Shown here piece after piece: positions 9,448 through 20,154 of a DNA stretch of 64,000 nt; position 1 is the first letter of the stretch, and every line of letters starts with the position of its first letter. Source of the DNA: Hofstenia miamia. Its lineage: Eukaryota > Xenacoelomorpha > Acoela. The stretch covers positions 1,366,046 through 1,430,045 of the forward strand of contig SCFE01000115.1 in the NCBI GenBank assembly GCA_004352715.1, given 5' to 3'. The notes under the pieces are model-generated. The model saw only the letters and a list, made by a program, of their open reading frames with translations, was not told the origin of the DNA and did no database searches. The position numbers were made by a program, and so were the translations under genes.

Positions 9448-11913
9448 ATTTTAATATACTTTTGGTCAATTTAGCCTATATCAGCAATTATTAAGGTTGG
9501 ATAGATCACATACGAGCCCCATGACCTAGTCGAAGGAAGATTGATTGAAATCCAGTTTGTACCCATTACTAGCTATATCCAAAGTTTTTAAGTAATAACC
9601 ACTCTTTCCTTGTTTTGTTGTGTCAGCAGTCAGTTTCCATCAATTCACTTAAGTAAAGACACCTGGGATTTCGATTGTCCTGTGAGGCAACGAGCCCCCC
9701 TCTCAAACATTGTTTACTTCGTCTATTTGAATGTAGCTTATCCCATTAATCGCCTTCTTGATTTTTTATTTTGATTTTGAACATTACATCTTAGTACAGG
9801 GTTTTTCTTGGCTAAATATGGTATTAGTTTTTCTTTAAATGTGTTTCCACTATCGACGTTTTAGCAGATTTTAGTGGAAAATGCATTTATTTGTATTCAC
9901 ATTTTTTATCATTTGATGAGAATCGATAGTGGAAATCATTTCCTAACTCCAATGATATTTTGTTCGACAGTGGGATAATTAGCAACATTTTTTCAATGAT
10001 TGGTGAGTTTTGGAATGTTCACAATATTTGCATATTTTGAAGTTGAAATATTTTAACTTCAATAATTTTAATCGGCGTTTATGAATACGTTCCTAACTTC
10101 AACTAAGCAATATTTTCAAGAAGCTATCGTTCCAACTATCGACTTTTTATCAGATGATAAAAATGCAGATAGAGTGTTCAGATTTACACTATCGACTTTT
10201 ATCAACGATTGATAATAGTCGATAGTGGGAACACATCTTAAGAAAGTTTGAATTATATTGGTAGCAATAAAAACCCTGGTAACTTGCAAGCAGAGCGTGT
10301 TCACATTATTTTTATTGATCCTTGAATTTTTGCCTGCTTACCTTTTTTGTGTGAGTGTTATTGAGTATATTTTGTAACACGATTTAATATACATGTATGT
10401 AGTGGTCTGTAATCAAATGGAGCCATGTACATCTGGCAGGTAACGTACATATTTCATGCTTTTTATGAATAACCGCCCAGTCTTCTTATGTATGTGCACA
10501 ATAAAATTGGGCTGGGTTTCGGCCGAAATCTCATGGGCTTGATAGTTTGTACTAAAAATTTTAGCTGGAGGCCTTGCACTAATTTAAAAGGGAGTTGAGT
10601 CAAGCAAACATTATCCTTTCAAGTGTCTCTGAATACCAGTGTTTCTTCGCCTTCTAGTATTCATTGCAGCCGCTGTATTCGTCGCTAATACTGATTTTTG
10701 TCCCGTTTTAATTAACATACAACCTTTACATTATCATAGAAGCTCTGAATGCAATATTTTAACATTTATAGATACTCTGATTAGTATAGGTGCATTATGG
10801 ATGATTGTGCTGTATAAAACCGGGTTTAAAATGATAGATTAACTATAAATTTTGAGAAATTCTGGCTCCCAATGACATGTTTTCTATCAACGTTTGTCTA
10901 AATTCAACGCCCTTAATCCTAAAATTCCTAATGTTCTTTGCTTTGTAGCAAGTGCTGCACCTGAAAATAATCAACTTCTAGAGGCCAAATTAGTAATACT
11001 TTCAGCTATAATTGGCATTAAGAGTAATTCTAAGTATCACTTTTCTTAAAATAGCGCGTTTTTGTTTTGTTTGTAGCCAAACTTTCTCGTTTTAACCCTT
11101 CAGCTAAAAGTTTTCCATCGTTTTTAAACTGAATTATAAATATTTCTACTAAAAATTAATGCGTAAAAAGCGCTTGCTATTGGTTTTTTTGCTATATTTT
11201 ACCAACTTCTAAATTTGAGAGTTGTCTCTTAGACTTAAAAAACGGAAACTGCGCGATGAATTTCTGGAAAATATTGTAAAATATCAAAAACTACTTCTTG
11301 ATGTTAAAGGTGATATGAAGCTACAAGGCAAAGAGAAGAGTCAGTCATTCGATGTTCATAATATTCCTTCCGAATCGTATGATGACACCATTCAAAATTC
11401 CCATCCACTAAATCAAGAGGTTTATTTCTACTTATTTTTCGAGATAGTGTAAATTTTTTATAATTTTTTTAATTTCAATATATTTAATTTGAGGATAAGG
11501 AATATCGTGGAAGATTGTGCGAAAAATATTCGTAGCCTCTTGAATTGCTATTTATATATTCTAAATTTTTCTTTTATTCTGAATATGCACTTTAGGCAAC
11601 TCTGCAGGATAAAATGCACTTGGAAGAACTTCAACAACGACAGAATGCATTTGAAAAGCTCGAGGGGGACATTGTTGAGTTGAATGAGATTTTTCAAACA
11701 ATATCTGCAAGCGTTCTCGACCAAGGCACCATAATTGATGGTGTCGAGGAGAATATTGAGCAGGCTGTGTATCACACTGAAAAAGCTAACACAGAATTGA
11801 GAAGTGCTGTGGTGCACAAATCTGGTGCGATGAGGAAAAAAATTTATATAGTGATCATCATCGTTGCCGCGATTCTCATATTTATTTTAATTCTCAAGTT
11901 CTTATTTGGCTAG
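3697..11913 (+). CDS. Endosomal Qa-SNARE, syntaxin-7/12-like (three exons)
   Basis: Exons 3697-3908, 11233-11419 and 11596-11913 join in matching phases (2, then 0) with GT..AG borders (GTAAGT, GTTTAT; CTCTTAG, CTTTAG). The product is about 238 residues; human STX7 has 261. Exon 1 gives the first Habc helices. Exon 2 starts with KKRKLRDEF, matching the position where syntaxin-7 has its conserved basic QKDRLVAEF segment. Exon 3 holds the SNARE heptads, including LNEIF, the zero-layer glutamine in LDQGTIID and VEENIE, then a basic cluster (MRKK) and a C-terminal tail anchor of about 20 hydrophobic residues. Qa-SNAREs of this kind drive fusion among late endosomes, recycling endosomes and lysosomes; the choice between syntaxin 7 and 12/13 is not resolved. 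Intron 1 is 7.3 kb and full of transposon remains. An AATAAA lies at 12185. Confidence 0.88.
5418..5660 (+). pseudogene. LINE reverse-transcriptase 3'-part remnant
   Basis: Inside syntaxin intron 1. The 81-codon frame contains NLYKSCVLQILLYTYSFW, then LQKLQNF, KRWIL and LLKLSFLSI. These fit the order found after the polymerase core of CR1/jockey-like non-LTR elements (YxSxVxPxLxYxxxxW, LExxQxxxxRxI, RLxxLxxLPL). No start, catalytic box or element ends are present, so it is a fossil scrap. Confidence 0.5.
6858..8166 (+). mobile_element. Broken pogo/Tigger-type DNA transposon
   Basis: Four short frames in different phases together follow a Tigger-like transposase. 6858-7142 resembles the CENP-B-type helix-turn-helix region (GIGLSVIDVQ, NYPGYGFVRNFMERN). 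7205-7690 is a DDE_1 core with the second catalytic aspartate in GDNLSSHF and the signature LPPNSTHLMQPLDVAVFKSF. 7680-7925 continues as AFRACGLEPRNHEEPINRLP, the family's GFRATGLFP-like segment. 7852-8166 carries an AT-hook-like KRGRGRPPK and an acidic run. Stops and frameshifts (near 7145-7205, 7690 and 7860) make it inactive. It lies in syntaxin intron 1 in the same orientation as the gene. Clear terminal repeats were not found. Confidence 0.82.
8505..9384 (+). mobile_element. Broken Tc1/mariner-superfamily transposase
   Basis: A frameshifted transposase can be followed across all three + frames. An HTH/linker region (RSGRPCSTTNANNVQLFQ, EPRQSV, TGLNRDTIRQTLTQQLG, about 8540-8700) comes first. 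Next is the catalytic core start VQDETWV near 8838, then NHTKQEKMTWVAPSAPH near 8870-8920. TGDGKIAISAKNSGE and ESYVEFVRKVGKI follow near 8980-9075, then the third-acid region CNPDLKLWNHW near 9208-9240. The C-terminal part 9178-9384 ends with a stop. At least three frameshifts and one in-frame stop are visible. A TA microsatellite (about 9415-9442) follows directly. Confidence 0.8.
9415..9442. repeat. (AT)n microsatellite
   Basis: An uninterrupted AT dinucleotide run directly downstream of the mariner remnant. Confidence 0.9.
9839..10237. mobile_element. TTAA-flanked MITE, 399 bp
   Basis: The ends are inverted: the left begins ATGTGTTTCCACTATCGAC and the right ends GTCGATAGTGGGAACACATC. Both are bordered directly by TTAA (9835-9838 and 10238-10241). 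Inverted copies of the CTATCGAC core also occur inside (about 9920-9940 and 10133-10145), so each half can fold on itself. TTAA duplication suggests mobilisation by a piggyBac-like transposase, although the ends do not start CCC. No coding capacity. Confidence 0.72.
10238..11232. other. Rest of syntaxin intron 1, nothing coding recognised
   Basis: A 67-codon open frame at 10639-10842 has hydrophobic residues, but I see no homology and no flanking splice sites in matching phase. The stretch ends at the CTCTTAG acceptor of exon 2. Confidence 0.5.
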
Positions 11914-12667
11914 GTGGTGTTAAATAATGGAGCTGTAGCAATATCATGAACTATGTAATTATTTTGTTAACTTTAAGTTACTGCAATTGAAATCTGCATG
12001 GATTCTTTGATTGCTTTCGATACCGTAATTCTAGTTTTATTAAGATGATATTTCTTTCCTTACTGATTCTTATAAGAATTACGGCTTCGATTTTCAATTC
12101 ACAATCTTTGTAAATAGATTAGTAATTTATTTGATTTAGTATTAAATATATTTGATATGGATCGATTTTTTCAAGTACATTTTTAATAAAATGCTGAGTT
12201 ATCGTATTGCATGAGTTATTTCACAATTTGATACAATGCTTTAACACAGGCGCATATTGAATTTGGTTGATTAGCACAAGTATTTATATATGACTTGATT
12301 TTGCATGGTCAGCAAGGACGTATTAAGTTTAGCTGTTTTAAAAATTAGGTCCTGAATTTTTATTAATAGACATTTTACTTAAGATATTGCTGTGTCAGCA
12401 ATAATTGGTTTACTTCCAATACAAGAACGTTAACGAATCATATTTAAAAGTTATTGGATAGTGCGTGGTGTAATAATATGGCATTAAGTACATTAAATAA
12501 AATATCTGTACATTCGAATGTGTAAATACCATTCGAGAACGTTGAGCTAATAAGCGAAATTTTGCGCTCTTCAAGTTTTATAATGCAATTGGCAGCCAAG
12601 CTCGTCTATAGTAATATACAATTCTAAGCTTTCTTATTTTTTCTAGGTAACAGTATGATTATTATTA

Positions 12668-12698
<31 letters not shown>

Positions 12699-14425
12699 TA
12701 TTAATTATTCGATTATTCTAATAATGAAAATTAATTAGTGTAATTCCGGACCAACACTGCAAATGGGTTGGGTCACATTTGGACTAGGGCGAGTACCCGA
12801 CTCGCTTCGAAAATTTAGCCAGATCGATTTGACTCGACTTGTGTTAATTTCATATTGAAAAGCGTTAACAATTGCCTTGTGGGTACAACACTGAGTGAAA
12901 TGTCCCACTAACAATTTCCACAGCACCAAATTTGTCTTTAGTCAACGCTTTAGTTCACATAATTTTAGAGTATCCTTTTTGATCACTTCCCTAGCATCAA
13001 AATCCTTGAATTGATTAAGATTACGTTGGCAGCACAAAATTTAGATTGAAATCCTTCTAAAATTTTAACAAATAATTTCACTTTGTAGTCATTATTAAAA
13101 GTTATGTTAATACCGCATTAGCACAGGCGTTACTTTATAGTTGGTAAACAAAATTTTGTCTTTTATTTACGTTTTAATAAGATCAGCAATAGTTGTTTAA
13201 TGGTGTATCTATATACTATAATTACTCATTTTGGCCCGTCCCAAACGTAACTGCTTTATTTCATTGCAAGTTACCAATTATGATATTGATAGGCTTATTG
13301 TGCCTAAGCAAGACATGAGCTACGACATTCGAGACCCGAACCGAGCCAAATTATTTTAAAACACTGACACGATTCCACCCGAAGCAAATATATCTCGACT
13401 TGCAGACCCTAGTTTGAATGCAATTGATTTGGTTCCAATTTTTAAGCAGGACTAATGGATAGGGTTGGATTAAGTTTTAAATAAAACAGTGCTTGTCAGT
13501 TGATTATGATTATATTTATAGCAGGTTATTGTTCAAGAATAATTATATTTTCTCAGAATATCTGGGATTTTATGCAGTCTTAGAAAACATATCTGTATTT
13601 TATTAGTACATCTGATAAGGATGGCCCAAATCAAAGGAATTCGCATTGAAACTTTTACACTGATTGTTGGGTCGCATTGCGTTGGTTACGATTTTAATAG
13701 CTTCTATGAGAATTGGCCTGGATTTGTTTTTGATTGAAGTTGCTGAGTTTGAGCTGGTCTTTAAAAGATGATTCTCTTGCGGTACCGTTTCAGACAAAAT
13801 TCGCGGATGTTTTCAGCTGATATTTCAAATAAATATGAGTGGTTGGTTGTTATAAGCGGGGATTGCCTTTTAAAATTGCGAATTTGTGAAATGCAATTAC
13901 GATGATGAAAGAGGCATTAATGTTTTACGAAATGATCTGAAATATGACTGCATATGCTTGTTGATACTCTGATTAATGAAAATTCGTGCTTGTTAATTAA
14001 ACTGAGTGAAAGTTAATATAAATGAATAAATATTCTTTCAATAATGGATACAATAATATGCTTGAAAAATGTTTTAATATATATACTCAGCAATTTGTAT
14101 GTTGCTGGGTTCGTTTTTTAATACGCAAACGACAGTTAGTAGAATGCTGTAGTGAATTCCTTTAATTCAAATTTCCTTAGAAATTTGTGTTGCCTGGTGT
14201 TTTTCTATTTTTAGACTCATTAACTCATTAAACAAGACACACTGCCACTGTATGCAATCACTAACCATCCAGTTTGCCTAATTAATTTGTTTTTTGCAAT
14301 GAAATTCTTTTTATTAGTTTTGAATCGCAAAAAAGTTTTATTAAAACCTAAACCGATACCTCGTATTATTTTGTATTCCATATAATATAGTGTTGCATTC
14401 AAAAAGAGACTTATTTAGTTGTTTA
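11914..14425. other. Intergenic region between syntaxin and C7orf25 genes
   Basis: No gene recognised. It contains the probable syntaxin poly(A) signal (AATAAA 12185-12190), an ATT trinucleotide microsatellite (about 12656-12708), and two GC-richer segments rich in ACCCGA/GACTCG words (about 12760-12840 and 13310-13400). The latter resemble sequence near 62510 and may be a dispersed repeat. Open frames of 60-65 codons on the minus strand have no recognisable content. Confidence 0.5.
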
Positions 14426-14429
14426 TACT

Positions 14430-14435
14430 TTTTAG
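14430..14435 (+). promoter_or_regulatory. Acceptor-like site before the C7orf25-homologue start codon
   Basis: TACTTTTTAG ends 4 nt before the ATG at 14440, leaving almost no leader. It is the same arrangement as at 3697 and 46608. Confidence 0.45.
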
Positions 14436-14439
14436 TTTA

Positions 14440-17400
14440 ATGGATGAGGATGACGAATTTATTCGCAAAAAAGCTCATGAACGAATTGAAAATGCGCATC
14501 GACTCGTAAAAGAGGCTTTAGGCCTTAAAGATGCGTATGGAGCGGAGTTGAATGGTTGTAAAAAACTTGCACGCCGCATTCAGGCGGAAATATCCTTCCT
14601 TGAAAAGGCACGCTAAGTAATGTCTGATATAAAGTGAAACTTTTCGTAATTTTGCAATCATTGTTATAAATGTTTTAACATTTTATTATAACATTGAGCA
14701 TTGCTCTCAGATAGTTGAATATCATTAAGACTAACATTGTCTTTCATTTAATATGGTAGGTAATACACGTAGGAAAAATGGAACTTTTTGCATGTATCGT
14801 CTTATTAATCACACTGATTCTCTGAAAACAAGATGCTGTTATGCTTAAAACATGACTTCATGTTCAGTAAATTCAGGAGTTTTATATATAAATTTATCTT
14901 TTGTAGACTTTTATAATAGTTCAATTGAAATGTGGTTCTTTGATATCGAAATCAACGTGAACCTTCTTCTATATCAATCTAGTCCATTCAATATAATGTT
15001 TTGTATACTTGTAAAGCTATTGATTTTTTAATCTACGCAGTTGCATTCTAGTTTTTTGATTTTTAATTGTTCACTATTTAGAAATTAAGTTCAGGAAAAT
15101 CCTTGAAAATGAGTCATATAACAAGCAGCAATCTTTCACATCTCACTGCCGTTATTGAAGCCGCGAAGTCATTCAGTGGAGTAATTAAGCTGTTTCAGGT
15201 TTTCGTTATAAAGAGCTTGCCGCCACCAACTGTTAGTTTTTCTATTTTTTAGATAATATTATCCCTTGATATAGAACCAAATCCAAGTAGATCTAATCGC
15301 AAATGAGGGTCGTATGTGGGTTAAGGTGATTGCGAGAAAACCAGATGCCTTATTGAATATGTGGAATGGAGGTAAGTTAAAATTTGCTATTTTACCTGGT
15401 TTGGAACCCATTTGCCTTGTTTGTTTCGAAATATTGTTTAGTTTTGTTCTTCTGCCTACTTTTAGTAACACATTATCGATCATTGGTTTCATACTGGTCA
15501 TGAATTTGTTGCTTTAGAATGTGAATACAAGAACCGTACACTAGAAGATCAGATCGAAATAGTAAGAGAACTCTGTGAAGAAAACCCCGTAAACTACACA
15601 CCACCAACTTTTGCTATTTACGCAGCCAATGGAATGCATCAATCAATGGCAGGTTCTCTTTACTTTTTGCGCATTATTCTTTGTCCTCGTTAATTTTTCG
15701 ATGCGATTTAAATGCTTTTTCATTTTTAAATCTTGATAATATTTGATTTTCGCATGTCTATTTTTGAAATTTTTCTCTACATGATAAACACCAAAAAATT
15801 TTACTATCAAAATTTTCGCATGATTTTATTTTTAATATCAAACAAATGAACTGCTAGTAAATTCAAATTCCATATTTTTAATGCCTTTTTGAAAAATTAG
15901 TTGACATGCAAAATATTCTTTTGCTAATATCCAAATATCTCGTAATAAGCCATTGAATCGCCTAAGACCTCATTGGCTGGACAAAAAATTCAGTTTAATG
16001 ATGTTGGTTTGTATCGCTTTGTTTAACAATGCTTACAGATTTTTGATGAAGTTTACTTTGCAATTGTTCAGTTGCCTAGAATTTATTTCAATTTCTTATG
16101 TTTCTTGAAAAAAGATTTAAACTCTATTAATGATATTCAAATTTGAAGGCACCACGTAACAGGGAAGTGTTTCTCCTGTCATTTTTGTTTTTTAACCGCC
16201 ATCTTTGAATTTTCGCACCGCTACATGGGTTTGATTGGGTAATCTACATAAAATGAAACTGTCAAGGTTACTTGTTGGTACCATTGGCTTTCGAATTTTC
16301 TGATTTCCTGAACCTTATGTTTGAAGAGAATTTAAATCTTATTTAAAAAATTTTAATTTTGTCAAGTACCTCACACACACAGTAACACTAGTACAAATTT
16401 CCAACATTACGTTCAGCGCATTCACCAAATGATGTATCCATAAATATCAATTTCCTAATTTCATAATAGGCGTGCAGACAAATGTCAAACAAACGGTTTC
16501 TTCTTTTTAAAGAGCATAGCTGACAGTTGCTCAACTTAGGTCTCCTGAGCCCAACTTAGCTCGCGAGTGACTTTTAATATGCTCTAAGGAAGTTCCTATT
16601 AATAGAATCTCACAACATAAATCACTAAAAAAAACCATGTAGAAGCTGTGCGTGGTCTTTATTGAAAATGAACTTGTCTATAGCTGGTGTATCGGGATGA
16701 CTTTTGTGCATACAAAACCATTTGGCTGTCCTCCTATCCACTTCCTTTTCAGTGGAAGAGGACACAAACTAATTGTGTACAGTGTATTTTCGCATCGCAG
16801 GGTCTCTTTTTATGTCATGTAATTGAATTTGCTTTGAACTCCTTTTTAGGATAAATTAATTCCATACTTCATAGAAAGGCAATTAAGCCTTTCTATGAAG
16901 TATGGAATTAATTTTTTATGATAGATAACAAACATGTTTGATTTTCTTCAAACACAATCGTGAGATGGGGAAGTAAATTGTTCTTAGTGTTTATTATCTC
17001 AACCGTACGACATATAAAGAAATGATGCAAAGCACTATTCAGTTTAACTAACAGGAAAATTGATTATATAAAATGTGACTCGGAAGGTTAATCTGAAATG
17101 TATAAATTGAGCAGTAAAAAGTGATTTCATTAGTAATGACATTTCAAGTTTAGCGGAAGTCTAAAAACATGTTTTTTGTGTATACGTGCTTGGATTCCAT
17201 TTGTGCACGCACTTTACACTCACGGAAAAGACTGGCCCAGTACCAGTTTGGAGTTTTGCACCCCTGAGATAGGCAATGCGAAAATATATTTTTTCTGTAC
17301 GAAAATTTTTGGAATGCAATTAACTTTGGTACATATTATTTCATATGGAACAGTTGTAAATGACTTGTTTATTTCACATCAAAAACTGTTACATATTTAG

Positions 17401-20154
17401 AAGAAATCGAAGAAATGGATGTATTAGTCTTAGGAACTGTAATAGGTGAAAATGGAGAAAACGACTTACGAACTCCTGCTGCCGAAAGCATGCAAATTTC
17501 TACAATTTACTCAACAATCAATCCCACATATCTACATTCTGCCACCACAGTAAACCTGGATGTTACGTCCGCGTTGACACTGTTGTCTAATGTCACGCAT
17601 GGAAAGTGTGGTTATAAATTTCTCACAGACGTTCTCTCTGAGCAGGCTGCTGAAGAACGGTCAGCTCCCGGGGAATTATGGAAAGATCTATGCAAATTTT
17701 TGGACGGTAAATGCATTATTTAATAAGTTTTTCGAATATTTGTATTATTGTTTTTTCGGTTTCTGAAAATCAGTTTTCGCTTCATTTATGATGACTTCTG
17801 GTTTAGTTTCTAAGTTTGCCATTGAAAAGTAAAAAATAGTCATTTTATTTTATTTTTCAAATTATATAAATTATTTTTCTCGAGTGGACATATTTTCAAC
17901 AATTGTGTTTGAGAAAGAATAATTTTTTGAATTGACACAATTAATAATTGGTCTCACGTTTGGGACCTGATCAATGAAAAGGCCAAAATTTTTCTTAGTA
18001 CATTGTTTTTATTGTGCTTGTATTTAGGAAAAAAAATAATTATTTGTCAGACTGCTTTAAACGACTTTGAAAAAATTCTTCACACCGTTGGCGGTCCCAG
18101 TGAAAAGAAAAGAGCGGAAGTTTTAATGAAACGTGTTACCGCCGTTGAAGACCAGTCCACTGAACGCATTGCCAATCTCACGCGATCAGCTGTAATTAAA
18201 CGGCGATCAATCGTAATCATTTTAATTTTCAAAATTCTATTTTTACACATAATGTGTTATCCATTTTAAATTTTCAAAGAATAATTTTTTTTGAATGCAT
18301 GTTTAAGTTTTTCATTAAATTGAATTGGTTGGTTTTAATTAACACTTTTCCAAGTTGTTAGTGTATATTATCAATATATTTCTTAAGCATCTTAAATATT
18401 TTTATCATATGGAAATATTTCGGAAGCATAAAAGCTGCTTATTTCCTCCAAAATTGAACATATTATTAAATTTGATATTGACAAACTTATTGGTGAATAT
18501 ACTCTCATTTAATGGTAAATCTTTGTGCTAAATATATATTTCGGTGCCTCAAATACTTGGAAGTATTTTCTATTATTCGGTAACAATTCTGGTTTGTTAG
18601 GCCACGGTTAGACTACGTGATTGGTAGCAAGAAAAGAAACAAAATCACGTCGAAACGCCAATTATCTTGGCGTTTCGACGTGATTTTGTTTCTTTTCTTG
18701 CTACCAATCACGTAGTCTAACCGTGGCCTTAAGAACATCAAATTCTCCTCATAGCTAACATTAACATGATCCGGTTTCTGGAAAAAGGTGCGTACTAGTA
18801 TTTTCGAATGCGGACTGCATTCAATAGCGTACACAGGGGGGACATGGTGGAATTTCCCCCCGTCAGGTTTCCAAATTTGATTTTGACTGGATAAATCAAA
18901 AAATTTTTCGTAAAAACTTGAAAAATGTAAAATCTAGGATTGTTAAATCCATTTTTAGGGTCTATTTTCTCCATATTTTCAAAAATTTTCGCGGGGCTTT
19001 GGCCCTGCATTGAGTAATGACAATGATGTCCCCCCGTCAGAAAATCCTGCGTACGCCCCTGTCCATAATCTAAGTGAAACATTTTCATTTTATTTATTCT
19101 TTTATGTTTAATACAATTTTTTTATATTTATTTCGAATACGGGTAGGATGATGTATAAACATTTCAGTGTAGATCAGTGAAGTCAAAATATATTCTTAGA
19201 AACTCTTGACCCGCGCTTTGTGACAGACTGAAACCTACCTTAACATTTTAGGTTATTTCAACTGGTTATTAGTGGTTCAAATTGCATCAAGAACTACTTC
19301 AACAATTTTATATTTTCCTTATCTACAAATATTTGCCAATTGTAAAAAATACGCAAACTATTATGAACAATGCTATCACATTATATACAATATATTATGA
19401 AGTTATGATAGAAGGGAAATACCTGTTTTAAGTTATGTGATTGTGAAAGGCAATTGAAATTAAAATTGAAAATTACAAATTTTGCTTGAATATGTAGTAA
19501 TTTCATCAATTAATTAAGGTTGAGGAATGAATGATTGCTTTTGAGTAGGAAAATCAGCAGGATTGTTCTCCAATGCCATGCAAGTTAAGGACTTTAGTAG
19601 TATTTGTTAACCGATATCAAGAAGACGAAACCATATTTCTTGTGGTGGTTTGCACCTCGACTCGTTGCTGTGCTAAGGCTTCGAAATCGATGAATTAGAC
19701 ATTTCAGATAAAGTATTCATTAAGATCCGGTGTAAATATTAAAACACTTTCTTTTTGAATCACCAGACAAGATCTTGCGTGGCAATATATTTTAAAAATT
19801 AGGCCATTTGTGAAGATGTAAGAGTCCTATGCAACACATCCTAGCGACCTGCTGTTGGCAATGACGGAAATTAACTTCCATCACTTCATTGTGTTAACTT
19901 ATGCACTATTTAGTAATCAGCTGTTCATTACATTTTCGTGTAAACATTTTTTGACATGTTAGCTTTCTGTATGCAGCTGTAATCGTATTAGCTTATATAC
20001 ATATATTTATACATTTTATAGTGTTATGTAATTTTGCAATTCAATTATGTTGTTGCATTATGGAATATTTTAGGCCATCTTTGGATGTGGTGACTATCAT
20101 CAAGCAGTAACACTCACAGCAAATTATGGATTTGTACGCGCTTTGTCACAACAG
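14440..20154 (+). CDS. C7orf25: UPF0415 family protein, C7orf25 homologue (exons 1-7)
   Basis: The function of this conserved eukaryotic family is unknown. Exons deduced from homology and phase: 14440-14607, 15082-15198, 15275-15371, 15518-15652, 17401-17706, 18028-18212, 20074-20154; the likely last exon is annotated separately. Conserved segments recognised, in order: CKKLARRIQAEISFLEK (human CSKLKAELKFLQK), SHITSSNLSHL, VDLIANEGRMWVKVIARKPD, FAIYAANGMHQSMA, VNLDVTSALTLLSNVTHG, VLSEQAAEERS, LNDFEKILHTVGGP, VLMKRVTAVEDQ and TLTANYGFVRAL (human TMTANSGFVRAA). All junction phases agree (0,0,1,1,1,0). Introns 2-6 are GT-AG. Intron 1 would be GC-AG, because the next GT lies beyond an in-frame stop. 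The product is about 360-380 residues; the human protein has 421. The human protein has about 8 more residues between exons 2 and 3. Confidence 0.88.
14608..15081 (+). other. C7orf25 intron 1 with apparent GC-AG borders
   Basis: Ending exon 1 after GAAAAG (14607) and starting exon 2 after CTATTTAG (15081) gives ten residues between the conserved FLEK and SHI segments, the same as in human. The donor then reads GCACGC. No GT lies between the conserved block and the in-frame TAA at 14614. Confidence 0.6.
15653..17400. other. C7orf25 intron 4
   Basis: Non-coding. It holds a perfect 26-bp inverted repeat (16855-16912). A 74-codon open frame at 17176-17400 runs into the exon 5 acceptor and shows no homology. 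Confidence 0.6.
16855..16912. repeat. Perfect 26-bp inverted repeat with 6-nt loop
   Basis: Arms 16855-16880 and 16887-16912 are exactly complementary around AATTAA. This forms a long hairpin if transcribed. It lies in C7orf25 intron 4. No target-site duplication is obvious. Confidence 0.9.
18600..18728. mobile_element. Palindromic Harbinger-like MITE, 129 bp
   Basis: Two exactly complementary 62-bp arms (18600-18661 and 18667-18728) are separated by five bases. The ends begin GGCCACGG and are flanked on both sides by TTA (18597-18599, 18729-18731). A GGCC terminus with a TTA duplication is typical of PIF/Harbinger-class MITEs. The arms show no mismatch, so the insertion is recent or kept uniform. 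Confidence 0.75.
18825..19065. mobile_element. hAT-like non-autonomous fragment
   Basis: The right end reads inward as CAGGGGCGTACGCAGGATTT (minus strand, ending near 19062), a hAT-style terminus. A CCCCCCGTCAG block occurs near both ends (about 18855 and 19030) in inverted arrangement. The left terminus (GTACACAGGGGGG, about 18826) is altered. It carries only a 97-codon antisense open frame of no recognised family. Confidence 0.5.

Larger units (their letters stand above)
18213..20073. other. C7orf25 intron 6
   Basis: The intron contains a palindromic MITE at 18600-18728 and a hAT-like fragment at about 18820-19065. The rest shows nothing recognisable. Confidence 0.6.

Noticed and set aside
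15253-15304. LSLDIEPNPS, a 2A-like string just before C7orf25 exon 3
   Set aside because: It is in a different frame from the exon, overlaps the acceptor, lacks the NPGP core and ends in a stop; probably coincidence.
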